NCBI GenBank assembly: GCA_902516685.1
Contig: CABXZJ010000028.1
Coordinates: forward strand, 1-11,993
Length of the DNA: 11,993 bases
DNA from: an uncultured Formosa sp.
Lineage (GTDB): Bacteria; Bacteroidota; Bacteroidia; Flavobacteriales; Flavobacteriaceae
Direction: 5' to 3'
Positions 1 to 7,559 of the stretch are shown piece after piece. How positions within the stretch are numbered: position 1 is the stretch's first letter; every line of letters starts with the position of its first letter. The translations under genes were made by a program, and so were the position numbers. The notes under the pieces were generated by a model. That model saw only the letters and a program-made list of their open reading frames with translations, did not search any database and was not told the DNA's origin.

Positions 1-1
1 A

Positions 2-943
2 CACCTTTGTGATCGTTTTATTGGAGAGGGCTTTAATGTTATTGGAATGGATAATTACATCACAGGTGATCCAGATAATATTAGTCACCTCCTTTCCAAA
101 TCAAAGTTTAAATTTATTGAGCATGATGTTACTAATTATATTTCCATATCAGAAAAAATAGATTATGTGTTACATTTTGCCTCTCCAGCTAGTCCAATTG
201 ATTATTTAAAAATCCCAATTCATACTTTAAAAGTAAGCTCCATAGGATGTCATAATTTACTAGGGTTAGCTAAGTCTAAAAATGCTAGAGTTTTGATTGC
301 GTCTACCTCTGAGATTTATGGCAACCCTCTTGAACACCCTCAGAAGGAAAATTATTTTGGAAATGTTAACACTATAGGCCCACGGGGTGTTTACGACGAG
401 GCTAAACGCTTTCAAGAAGCTCTAACCATGGCTTACCACCGTTTTCATGGCCTAGAGACCCGCATAGCAAGAATATTTAATACCTATGGACCTCGGATGC
501 GTTTGAATGATGGCCGAGTAATTCCTACTTTCATAGGTCAAGCTTTAAGGCATGAAGCTCTTTCTGTCTTTGGTGATGGAAGTCAAACCCGATCCTTTTG
601 CTATATAGACGATTTAATAGAAGGTATTTATAAACTTTTATTTAGTGACTATAACTTACCCATAAACCTTGGGAATCCAGAAGAAATCAATATTTTAGAT
701 TTTGCAAATGAGATTATATCCTTGGCAAACCTAGACTTAAGTATTCAATATAAGTCTTTGCCAGAAGAGGACCCATTAAAGCGCCAACCTGATATCAGTT
801 TAGCAAAAAAAGTCTTAAATTGGCAACCAAGAATTAAAAGAGATAAAGGCATCCTCAAGACATTTGAATATTTCAAAGCTTTACCAAAAGCTAAACTATT
901 AAAAGTCGCAAACAAAGACTTTTCAAAACATATTAAAAGCTAA
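2..943 (+). CDS. UDP-glucuronate decarboxylase-like NAD-dependent epimerase (5' end cut off)
   Basis: An extended short-chain dehydrogenase that should convert UDP-glucuronate to UDP-xylose in the cytoplasm, supplying sugar for surface polysaccharide. The reading frame is open from base 2, and the residues before the first ATG (base 47), [19 protein letters not shown], continue the Rossmann fold. The gene therefore starts upstream of the window, and the glycine-rich NAD motif is missing only because of the window edge. Visible motifs are the catalytic Thr-Ser-Glu of STSEIYG (codons at 305-313), YDEAK with the catalytic Tyr and Lys (392-406), and [13 protein letters not shown] followed by GDGSQTRSF. 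These are typical of the UXS group, which differs from ordinary 4-epimerases by the TSE glutamate and the substrate-binding Arg of TRSF. The C-terminal substrate domain is complete. The stop abuts the next gene, a polysaccharide-initiating transferase, which fits a capsule or exopolysaccharide operon. A close relative such as a dTDP-glucose dehydratase is less likely. Confidence 0.88.
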   Translation, partial: HLCDRFIGEGFNVIGMDNYITGDPDNISHLLSKSKFKFIEHDVTNYISISEKIDYVLHFASPASPIDYLKIPIHTLKVSSIGCHNLLGLAKSKNARVLIASTSEIYGNPLEHPQKENYFGNVNTIGPRGVYDEAKRFQEALTMAYHRFHGLETRIARIFNTYGPRMRLNDGRVIPTFIGQALRHEALSVFGDGSQTRSFCYIDDLIEGIYKLLFSDYNLPINLGNPEEINILDFANEIISLANLDLSIQYKSLPEEDPLKRQPDISLAKKVLNWQPRIKRDKGILKTFEYFKALPKAKLLKVANKDFSKHIKS

Positions 944-2302
944 GTGAGTAATTTTAGACAAGGCAGATATTCATGGATGATTAAGCCAATTTCTTATGCT
1001 ATAGATCTTACTATAATTCAAACCGTTGCATTATTTTACCTTTTTCCTCAAAATTCATTTTTGAAATTTATTTTTATAGGCTCTTTTGGGTGGATTGCTA
1101 CAGCTATGATCTCAAAATTCTATGAAGTTTACCGATATTCTAGTGTGGTAAGAGTTTTTCAACTATTAGTTAGGCAGAGCTTATTTTTCGCCTTATTTAT
1201 ATTTGCATATTCTGGATTTTTTCCAGTTTATGAGATTAACCCTTTACAAAACATTGAGTACATAGGAACTTGTTTCATTTTTATTTTAATTTTTAAATAC
1301 ACAATTTTCTATTTATTGAAAAGGTATCGTGCGTATTTCAAAGGAAATATTAGAAGGACTATTATTCTGGGTACGAATAAACAAGCTAAAGATGTAGCAA
1401 GATTTTTTGAGGATACACCAGAATCTGGATTTATAAACACAAAACTAGTTTCTGTTCAAAAAACAAAATCAATAAATTTAGAAGAGCTTTTTAAGTATAT
1501 TGAAAAAGAAAAAGTTGATGAGATTTATTGTTCTTTATCAGAAATTTCAGCAAAAGATGTGAAAGCAATTACCAAATTTGCAGATAACAATTTAAAGGTT
1601 GTAAAATTTATACCCCAAGAAAACACGATTTTAAATAAAGATCTAAAACGCGATTTTTATGGATTAGCACCTGTTTTAGAGTTTAGATCTATCCCTCTAG
1701 ATGACTCTTACAACTTAGCTCTTAAGCGTATTTTCGACATTATTTTTTCAGTTTTTGTCATATTTTTTTTAATGTCTTGGCTTACCCCTTTACTTGCCAT
1801 TCTAATTAAACTAGAGTCTTCAGGCCCTGTATTTTTTACTCAAAAGCGCAACGGATATAGTTATCAATCTTTTAACTGTATTAAGTTTAGATCAATGATT
1901 TTAAATGACAAGGCAGATGTTATCCAAGTTTCTAAATCTGACGAACGCATAACTAAAATAGGAAAGATAATGCGTCAAACAAGCGTGGATGAACTACCTC
2001 AGTTTCTTAACGTACTTTTAGGAGACATGTCTGTTGTTGGTCCACGCCCACACATGTTAAGCCACACTGATATGTATGCCAAAAAAGTCGATAAATTTAT
2101 GGTGCGTCATTTTGTCAAGCCTGGGATTACTGGACTTGCGCAAGTAAGTGGATTTAGAGGCGAAATAGAAACAGATAAAGATATAATTGGGCGAGTAAAG
2201 TTTGATATTTATTATATAGAGAACTGGTCTTTATTTTTAGATTTAAAAATTATAATTAAAACAATAATAAAAGCCATCCAAGGGGATGATAAAGCATATT
2301 AA
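944..2302 (+). CDS. Polyprenyl-phosphate sugar phosphotransferase (WcaJ-type exopolysaccharide initiation)
   Basis: A membrane enzyme that transfers a sugar 1-phosphate from a UDP-sugar to undecaprenyl phosphate, the first step of exopolysaccharide, capsule or O-unit assembly. At 452 aa it has the standard large-PGT layout. Four N-terminal membrane helices lie at about residues 14-33, 41-58, 76-95 and 105-126. A Rossmann-like CoA_binding_3 domain covers about 135-230. A reentrant hydrophobic helix at 263-289 follows KRIFDI, and then comes the catalytic domain with KFRSM (314-318), DERITKIG, DELPQ (349-353, with the Asp-Glu catalytic dyad), VGPRPH (365-370) and KPGITGLAQ (392-400). The start is a GTG directly after the TAA of the preceding gene and in the same frame. 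The next start, ATG at 977, would remove the conserved GRYS segment, so GTG is preferred. The sugar donor cannot be told from sequence. Confidence 0.92.
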   Translation: MSNFRQGRYSWMIKPISYAIDLTIIQTVALFYLFPQNSFLKFIFIGSFGWIATAMISKFYEVYRYSSVVRVFQLLVRQSLFFALFIFAYSGFFPVYEINPLQNIEYIGTCFIFILIFKYTIFYLLKRYRAYFKGNIRRTIILGTNKQAKDVARFFEDTPESGFINTKLVSVQKTKSINLEELFKYIEKEKVDEIYCSLSEISAKDVKAITKFADNNLKVVKFIPQENTILNKDLKRDFYGLAPVLEFRSIPLDDSYNLALKRIFDIIFSVFVIFFLMSWLTPLLAILIKLESSGPVFFTQKRNGYSYQSFNCIKFRSMILNDKADVIQVSKSDERITKIGKIMRQTSVDELPQFLNVLLGDMSVVGPRPHMLSHTDMYAKKVDKFMVRHFVKPGITGLAQVSGFRGEIETDKDIIGRVKFDIYYIENWSLFLDLKIIIKTIIKAIQGDDKAY

Positions 2303-2305
2303 TCA

Positions 2306-3577
2306 ATGAATATTTTAGTATTAGGCTCAGGAGGTAGAGAACATACATTTGCTTGGAAAATCAAGAAAAGTCCTTTATGTAGTAATTTGTTTGTAGCCCC
2401 AGGGAATTCAGGTACAGCAGAACTCGCTAATAATATCCACGTTGAGGTTAATGATTTTGAGGGCATAAAAGCTGCGGTTATAAAGCACAAGATAGGCATG
2501 GTAATTGTTGGGCCAGAAGATCCGCTGGTTAGAGGGATTCATGATTATTTTTTAAATGATAAATCTTTAGAAAAAGTTACTGTGATTGGCCCTCAGAGGG
2601 CAGCAGCTCAATTGGAAGGGAGTAAAGAATTTGCTAAAGAATTTTTATTTAGACATGATATACCTACAGCAGGCTACCAAAGTTTTAAAGTTAATGAACT
2701 CAAAAAAGGTTATGATTTTTTAGAATCACTATCTCCTCCCTATGTTTTGAAAGCTGACGGCTTAGCTGCAGGAAAAGGTGTTCTTATTATTGAGGAAATT
2801 GATAAAGCCAAAACAGAGTTAAAAAAAATGTTAGTGGATTCTAAATTTGGAGATGCTAGCGCGAAGGTGGTTATTGAAGAGTTCCTTGACGGCATTGAAC
2901 TTAGTTGTTTTGTTCTGACCGATGGTGAAAATTATAAGATATTACCAACAGCAAAAGATTATAAACGTATAGGTGAGGGAGATACAGGGCTAAACACCGG
3001 AGGCATGGGTGCAATATCACCAGTCCCTTTTGTCAATAACATTTTATTAGATAAAATTGAAGAACAAATTGTAAAACCCACTATTAATGGGTTAAAAAAA
3101 GATAAATTACCTTATAAGGGGTTTATTTTTATTGGATTAATAGTTGTTGATAATCAGCCAATGGTTATTGAATATAATGTTAGGATGGGAGATCCTGAAA
3201 CAGAGGTCGTTTTACCTCGCTTAAATACGGACTTAGTTGAGATATTCTTAGCAATTAGAGATCAAACATTAAGCAAAATAGATTTAAATATTAATTCAAA
3301 ATCAGCCACTACTGTGGTTCTTGTTTCTGGAGGCTATCCTGAAGCATATGCTAAAGGAATGGAAATTTCAGGTCTTAAAGCTGTAAGCGATGCAATTGTT
3401 TTTCATGCCGGTGCAGAAAACAGTAATGGTAAAGTTGTTACCTCTGGAGGCCGTGTCATCGCTGTAACAGCCCTTGGGGAGGATTATAAATCAGCACTAG
3501 CAACTACTTACCAAGCTGTATCAAAAATTAATTTTACGGGGATGAAATATAGGAAAGATCTAGGCTTTGATTTATAA
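2306..3577 (+). CDS. purD: Phosphoribosylamine--glycine ligase (GAR synthetase)
   Basis: Catalyses the ATP-dependent joining of glycine to 5-phosphoribosylamine, the second step of de novo purine synthesis, in the cytoplasm. The 423 aa length matches the family. The N-terminal domain opens with LGSGGREH (6-13) and carries GPEDPL (69-74). The ATP-grasp domain runs from about 101 to 290 with KADGLAAGKGV (149-159) and the signature around RIGEGDTGLNTGGMG (221-235). NVRMGDPETE (291-300) supplies metal-binding residues. The C-terminal domain has SGGYP (341-345), TSGGRV (379-384) and the usual ending YRKDLG. The ATG lies three bases after the sugar transferase stop, so the gene is almost certainly translated from the polysaccharide transcript even though the pathways are unrelated. 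The stop overlaps the stop of the convergent DUF6341 gene by six bases. No purine-type regulatory site is visible. Confidence 0.97.
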   Translation: MNILVLGSGGREHTFAWKIKKSPLCSNLFVAPGNSGTAELANNIHVEVNDFEGIKAAVIKHKIGMVIVGPEDPLVRGIHDYFLNDKSLEKVTVIGPQRAAAQLEGSKEFAKEFLFRHDIPTAGYQSFKVNELKKGYDFLESLSPPYVLKADGLAAGKGVLIIEEIDKAKTELKKMLVDSKFGDASAKVVIEEFLDGIELSCFVLTDGENYKILPTAKDYKRIGEGDTGLNTGGMGAISPVPFVNNILLDKIEEQIVKPTINGLKKDKLPYKGFIFIGLIVVDNQPMVIEYNVRMGDPETEVVLPRLNTDLVEIFLAIRDQTLSKIDLNINSKSATTVVLVSGGYPEAYAKGMEISGLKAVSDAIVFHAGAENSNGKVVTSGGRVIAVTALGEDYKSALATTYQAVSKINFTGMKYRKDLGFDL

Positions 3578-3799
3578 GAATGAGTGAGAACTTATAGTTT
3601 TGTCTTCTTCTTTGTTATCACTGAATCCTTTTAGTTGGAACATCCAATACGTGAAACTAACAATAAGAATAGCTAAGAAAACCCAAGTCACAATGTTTGC
3701 AATCCACCAGTTATCTAATTCGGCTTCTCTTAACACATCAAATGGTACAAATAAAACATTTTCAAAAAGCTCTTGAATGGCAGTAAAAAATTCTTTCAT
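3572..3799 (-). CDS. Small single-pass membrane protein, DUF6341-like
   Basis: A 75 aa protein of unknown function. Its sequence looks like the flavobacterial DUF6341 family by recall: an amphipathic N-terminus (MKEFFTAIQELFENV), the motif PFDVLREAELDNWWIAN at 19-35, one hydrophobic helix at about 33-54, then LKGF and an acidic tail ending DKTISSHSFL. Coding is supported by the conserved-looking motif density, a clear Bacteroidota promoter in front of it, and the fact that it fills an otherwise empty stretch after purD. It is convergent with purD (six-base overlap at the stops) and divergent from the DUF6427 membrane protein 85 bases away. The two small-family genes are often neighbours in flavobacteria (recall), suggesting a shared membrane role. 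No function is proposed. Confidence 0.85.
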   Translation of the reverse strand: MKEFFTAIQELFENVLFVPFDVLREAELDNWWIANIVTWVFLAILIVSFTYWMFQLKGFSDNKEEDKTISSHSFL

Positions 3800-3863
3800 A
3801 GCAAAAAGTTAAAAGTTTTATAAGCAAACTACAATTTTATAGAATAAACTTATATTTATACAG

Positions 3864-3894
3864 CAAATATAATCAACTCCTAAGATGATTACAA
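3864..3894 (-). promoter_or_regulatory. Bacteroidota-type promoter for the DUF6341 gene
   Basis: On the minus strand TTG (3892-3894) is followed after 20 bases by TATATTTG (3864-3871), an exact match to the Bacteroidota TTG / TAnnTTTG promoter with a normal spacer. Transcription should begin near 3857, giving a leader of about 58 bases before the ATG at 3799. The upstream element lies inside the first codons of the divergent DUF6427 gene. Confidence 0.6.
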
Positions 3895-4829
3895 GGGTTT
3901 TTAGAATATCTAAGCCATTTCACTATGTCCTTTTTTTTTCGGCATTAATTTTGGTGTATTTTTTTCAGCGCGGGAATTATCTATACAGCGTTCAGCATTT
4001 AAACTTTTTGTTAGAGTTGGCTATCTTTTCATCTTTTTTGGTTTCAATATTTTTGATGACATTCATAATAACCAAAAATAACTTAACACAAAATAATAGT
4101 TTTGCAGCTCTTTATTTTTCGTTATTTATATTGTTGGTTCCTGAGTCCATTGCAGAGCCAAAAGTTATTTTTTCAAACATGTTTGTATTGCTCGCCTTTA
4201 GAAGAATATTCAGTTTTCAAACTAAAATAAATTTTAAAAAAAAATACTTTGATGCAGGGCTTTGGCTAACTCTTGCCGTTGTGTTTTATGTTTGGGCAAT
4301 TCTTTATTTTATTCCTTTACTAGCAACAATATTTTTGTGGAAAACAGACCAGTTTAAACATTTATTCGTGATTATTTTTGGCGCTCTATCAGTATTTGTT
4401 ATTACCCTTATTTCAAACATTATACTAAATACAGATTTACCCGATTTAGTACTTGAGCTTCCTAGTCAAGAGTTTGATTTCTATTCCTCACTAACTTTTG
4501 AGTTAAAACTTAGCATTGCGCTTATTATAGTAATTGCAATATGTTCTTTTTTCACTACATTTAATCAATTAGTCTTTAAAAACATTCAAACCAGGGCACT
4601 TTTTATCACAGTATATTTAATGTTTTTAATCGGCGTTTTAATTTTCTTAATATCATACGATAAAACTCCAAGAAACCTTCTTTTTTTAACTTTTCCGCTG
4701 GCTGTTATTGCAGCAAATTTTACTCAAATGAAAAAAACTCTTTGGGTCCCAACATCATTTATATTTGCATTAATCATTCTTGTAGCTTTAAGATGCTATG
4801 ATCACCTTAGATTTATTTTAGAAATTTAA
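3885..4829 (+). CDS. Polytopic inner-membrane protein, DUF6427-like
   Basis: A 314 aa integral membrane protein of unknown function, resembling the flavobacterial DUF6427 family (recall). Hydrophobic segments lie at about 13-27, 41-63, 74-88, 97-106, 123-150, 158-181, 207-224, 237-257, 263-280 and 285-302, so roughly nine or ten helices. The only long soluble stretch is around 183-205. The N-terminus MITRVFRISKPFHYVL starts just before the first helix and supports the ATG at 3885. Conserved-looking polar spots include PES (86-88) and DKTPRN (259-264). No transporter or enzyme signature is recognisable. It diverges from the DUF6341 gene. Its own promoter is unclear: TATATTTA at 3851-3858 resembles a -7 box but has no good upstream partner. 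In relatives I recall upp (uracil phosphoribosyltransferase) close by; it is absent here. Confidence 0.85.
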   Translation: MITRVFRISKPFHYVLFFSALILVYFFQRGNYLYSVQHLNFLLELAIFSSFLVSIFLMTFIITKNNLTQNNSFAALYFSLFILLVPESIAEPKVIFSNMFVLLAFRRIFSFQTKINFKKKYFDAGLWLTLAVVFYVWAILYFIPLLATIFLWKTDQFKHLFVIIFGALSVFVITLISNIILNTDLPDLVLELPSQEFDFYSSLTFELKLSIALIIVIAICSFFTTFNQLVFKNIQTRALFITVYLMFLIGVLIFLISYDKTPRNLLFLTFPLAVIAANFTQMKKTLWVPTSFIFALIILVALRCYDHLRFILEI

Positions 4830-4850
4830 AAAGTAATTCCATTATATTTG
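4817..4850 (+). promoter_or_regulatory. Possible promoter for the DUF4254-GT9 pair
   Basis: TATATTTG at 4843-4850 is an exact match to the Bacteroidota TAnnTTTG box and lies in the 40-base gap before the DUF4254 gene. The upstream element is weak: the best is TTTA at 4817-4820, with a 22-base spacer. If real, the leader would be only about 13 bases. Confidence 0.35.
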
Positions 4851-4869
4851 CCTTTAAATAGTCTAGTTT

Positions 4870-5478
4870 ATGTTTTCAAAAAAAGCAAATGCAATTTTTA
4901 TCGACGCGATAACACAATTTAAAGAGATGGGCTCCCTAGACGCTCCATTTGTTAATAAATACGATAAAAATCAAGATTTAATTTCACATTTACTATTTAG
5001 AAAATGTTGGATTGATGCAGTTCAATGGTCATATGAAGATATTATAAGAGACCCCTACATTAAACCCCAAGACGCATTAAAGTTGAAACGTAAAATAGAT
5101 GCCTCAAATCAGGACAGAACGGATACAGTTGAATATATTGATAGTTATTTTTTACATAAATATAAGGATGTTAAGCCTAAGCTTGACGCAACTGTAAATT
5201 CAGAAAGCCCAGCTTGGGCGATTGATCGCTTATCTATCTTAGCATTAAAAATCTATCATATGCGCGCAGAGAGTATTAGACAAGATGCAACCCAGTCCCA
5301 TAGAAATGCATGTGAGATAAAGTTGAATACGCTTGTTGAACAGCGTCAAGACTTATCTTCAGCTATTGACAATCTTTTAATTGATATTTCTCATGGAGAC
5401 AAGTACATGAAGGTTTATAAGCAAATGAAAATGTACAATGACTCTGAGCTAAACCCTGTTTTGAGAAATACTAAATAA
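4870..5478 (+). CDS. DUF4254 family protein
   Basis: A 202 aa soluble, largely helical protein of unknown function, recognised as DUF4254 by its run of polar motifs. These are the ED of QWSYEDIIRDP (52-62), KRKIDASNQDRTDTVEYID (73-91), NSESPAWAIDRLSILALKIYHM (110-131) and KVYKQMKMYND (181-191). No signal peptide or membrane helix is seen, so it should be cytoplasmic. The invariant-looking Asn-Gln-Arg, Asp, Glu and Ser-Glu-Ser-Pro residues suggest an active or binding site rather than a scaffold, but this is inference. The GT9 glycosyltransferase follows nine bases after its stop in the same frame. In Bacteroidota DUF4254 genes commonly sit beside such glycosyltransferases (recall), which points to a role in cell-surface glycan or lipopolysaccharide synthesis. 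Confidence 0.88.
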   Translation: MFSKKANAIFIDAITQFKEMGSLDAPFVNKYDKNQDLISHLLFRKCWIDAVQWSYEDIIRDPYIKPQDALKLKRKIDASNQDRTDTVEYIDSYFLHKYKDVKPKLDATVNSESPAWAIDRLSILALKIYHMRAESIRQDATQSHRNACEIKLNTLVEQRQDLSSAIDNLLIDISHGDKYMKVYKQMKMYNDSELNPVLRNTK

Positions 5479-5487
5479 AACTACCAT

Positions 5488-6507
5488 TTGGCCGAACCTG
5501 TAAAGCACATATTACTCATAAGGTTTTCTTCTTTAGGTGATGTGGCTATGACAGTTCCTGTGATATCTGTTTTTTCAAGATCTTATCCAGAAGTTAAAAT
5601 CTCCGTTCTTACCAAGGAGCAATACGCCCCACTATTTAGCCACTTGGCAGGTGTAGAGGTGATTGATGTTAGCTTCCAAAAGGGGATAAGGGGGCTTATT
5701 GGTCTTTTTACCCTTGCTAAAAAAATTAAAACCCTTGAAATTGACTCCATTGCGGACTTACATAATGTTTTAAGAACAAAATTATTAAAACTGTTACTTC
5801 CTAATCTAAATTTCAGTTCTCTTAACAAAGGCAGGTCGGAAAAGCGCAGGCTTATAAAGGGTAAAGTTTTTGCTCCACTAAAGTCAACTTTGGAACGTTA
5901 TGCGGATGTAATTAGAAATCTTGATTTTAAATTATTATTAAGTGATTACTATATTAAAAAGCCGTTAGCTCTTAGTAAGGAAATTCAGTATCAAATATCT
6001 AACTTTGATAAACCCATGATAGGCATAGCTCCTTTTGCAGCATTTAAATCTAAGATGTATCCATTACATCAAATGAAGCGAGTCATATCCTCCCTTTCCA
6101 AGAATTATTTTATTTTGTTATTTGGTGCTGGAGATTACGAAATCAAAATTATTAATAACATTGTAAGTTGTATCCCTGGGACATATTCTGCAGCTGGGAA
6201 ATACACTATGGAAGATGAACTAAGACTTATATCTAACTTGAAAGGGATGATTGCAATGGATTCTGGCAATGCTCATATGGCGGCAATGATGGGAGTGAGC
6301 GTAATTACTTTGTGGGGAGTAACTCACCCATATGCTGGATTCAAGCCGTTTAATCAGCCTTTTCAAAATTGTTTATTGGCTGACAGAAAAAAATTCCCTA
6401 AAGTTCCAACTTCAATATATGGCAATAAATACCCTAAGGAATATGAAGGTGCAATTTCAACAATTTCAGAAGATTCTATTTTAGAAGCAGTAAAAAGAAG
6501 TTTTTAA
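5488..6507 (+). CDS. Glycosyltransferase family 9 (heptosyltransferase-like)
   Basis: A GT-B fold transferase of the ADP-heptose:LPS heptosyltransferase family, 339 aa, the usual length. It probably adds a sugar to lipopolysaccharide core on the cytoplasmic face; donor and acceptor cannot be inferred. The N-terminal domain opens with HILLIRFSSLGDVAMTVPV (7-25), the acceptor-side signature. The C-terminal domain shows GIAPFAAFKSKMYPL (179-193), DSGNAHMAA (258-266) and LWGVTHPYAGF (275-285), which hold the donor. The start is a TTG at 5488: no ATG or GTG lies between the in-frame stop of DUF4254 (5476-5478) and the RFSSLGD motif, and the first ATG (5548) would delete that motif. The short gap to DUF4254 implies co-transcription. 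The stop overlaps that of the convergent reductase gene by four bases. Confidence 0.92.
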   Translation: MAEPVKHILLIRFSSLGDVAMTVPVISVFSRSYPEVKISVLTKEQYAPLFSHLAGVEVIDVSFQKGIRGLIGLFTLAKKIKTLEIDSIADLHNVLRTKLLKLLLPNLNFSSLNKGRSEKRRLIKGKVFAPLKSTLERYADVIRNLDFKLLLSDYYIKKPLALSKEIQYQISNFDKPMIGIAPFAAFKSKMYPLHQMKRVISSLSKNYFILLFGAGDYEIKIINNIVSCIPGTYSAAGKYTMEDELRLISNLKGMIAMDSGNAHMAAMMGVSVITLWGVTHPYAGFKPFNQPFQNCLLADRKKFPKVPTSIYGNKYPKEYEGAISTISEDSILEAVKRSF

Positions 6508-7559
6508 ACGTCATCAAAGTCTACATGTATTTTGGATGATGTTGGCATTGCTTGGCAGCTTAAAACTAACCCTTCTTTAACTTCACTTTCTGACAAAATG
6601 CTATTTTGACGCATTTCTGCAGTACCTTCTGTAATTCTACAAATACAACTACTACAAACTCCTCCTTTACACGAGTAAGGAACATCTAAACCTTTTTCCA
6701 ATGCTGCCTCAAGTATTGTTTGCTCAGTTGAGATTGTTATGCTTTCTGTTTCATCGTCAAATAAAATAGTTGCTATAGTAGTTGTAATATTTTTCTTGAT
6801 AATCTTCTCTTCGCTCGATTGGGAGGTGGTAAAAAGTTCAAAGAAAATTTTATTCTCAGAAATGTTGTGATCTCTTAAAGTGTTTTTAACATTATGAATC
6901 ATTCCTTCTGGGCCACATAAATAATAGATACAAGATTCTTTTTTAGGTATAATATTTTTTAATGCATAAATTGTATTTTTGGAATCAATGCGGCCGTGTA
7001 ACTGCCCAGGTGATTTTTCGCGACTGTAAATAAAATGAATTTTTAAGCGGTCTTTGTAATGTGATTCAAGTTTAGTTAGGGTGTTGTGAAAAATAGTTGT
7101 TGACTTCGTTTGATTTCCGTAAAATAGGATACATTTTTGATTTGTAGTTTCTGTCAAAACGGTTTTTATGATGCTCATAATTGGAGTTATACCGCTTCCG
7201 GCAGCAAAGGCCACGATTGTATTTAAGGATTCTTTTCTCGGCTCGAAAATAAATCTTCCTTTAGGGATGGCGACTTTTAAAAAATCTCCCTTTTTCAAAG
7301 ATTTATTCGCATATGATGAAAATAAACCATTTTTAATTTCTTTTATCGTTACGTTTAATTCACCGCTGTTAGGACTTGAGCTTATAGAGTAATCTCTACT
7401 AGTTAAATTTCCATTAATCATTGTTTCTAAGGTTAGATATTGACCGGCAATAAATTCATAATCCTCCTTAAGGCTATCAGGCAGTGTAAAACTCAAACTT
7501 ACAGACATAGAAGTCTCCCTAACGATTTTTTTAATTGCCAATAATTGTTTCAATGCCAT
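6504..7559 (-). CDS. Ferredoxin/flavin NAD(P)H oxidoreductase, PaaE-like
   Basis: A cytoplasmic electron-transfer flavoprotein that passes electrons from NAD(P)H through FAD to a plant-type 2Fe-2S centre and on to a partner oxygenase or reductase. From ATG 7559 it has 351 aa. The FAD domain (about 4-105) carries RDYSIS (55-60). The NAD domain (about 112-242) has GSGITPIMS (121-129) and CGPEGM (215-220). The C-terminal ferredoxin domain (about 260-350) has cluster cysteines C297, C302, C305 and C335. All four cysteines are present, so it should be functional. The frame is open to a TTG at 7592, but MALKQLLAIKKIVRET matches the family start, so ATG 7559 is chosen. No phenylacetate oxygenase genes lie beside it, so the physiological partner is unknown and the name PaaE is only structural. 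It is convergent with GT9 and divergent from sprE. Confidence 0.92.
   Translation of the reverse strand: MALKQLLAIKKIVRETSMSVSLSFTLPDSLKEDYEFIAGQYLTLETMINGNLTSRDYSISSSPNSGELNVTIKEIKNGLFSSYANKSLKKGDFLKVAIPKGRFIFEPRKESLNTIVAFAAGSGITPIMSIIKTVLTETTNQKCILFYGNQTKSTTIFHNTLTKLESHYKDRLKIHFIYSREKSPGQLHGRIDSKNTIYALKNIIPKKESCIYYLCGPEGMIHNVKNTLRDHNISENKIFFELFTTSQSSEEKIIKKNITTTIATILFDDETESITISTEQTILEAALEKGLDVPYSCKGGVCSSCICRITEGTAEMRQNSILSESEVKEGLVLSCQAMPTSSKIHVDFDDV

Noticed and set aside
47..49. ATG as the start of the first gene
   Set aside because: The frame is open to base 2 and encodes family-like residues ([15 protein letters not shown]), so the true start lies upstream of the window.
1744..1775. 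Dense T-runs that might cause a frameshift in the sugar transferase
   Set aside because: The frame continues without break through all conserved catalytic motifs; the T-rich DNA simply encodes a Phe/Val-rich membrane helix.
2299..2499. Minus-strand open frame of 66 codons
   Set aside because: It is antisense to the conserved N-terminal domain of purD and has no recognisable motif.
5583..5828. Minus-strand open frame of 81 codons
   Set aside because: It lies wholly inside the well-supported GT9 gene and has no family resemblance.
7168..7392. Plus-strand open frame of 74 codons with hydrophobic stretches
   Set aside because: It is antisense to the FAD and NAD domains of the reductase; the hydrophobic look follows from the complementary coding strand.
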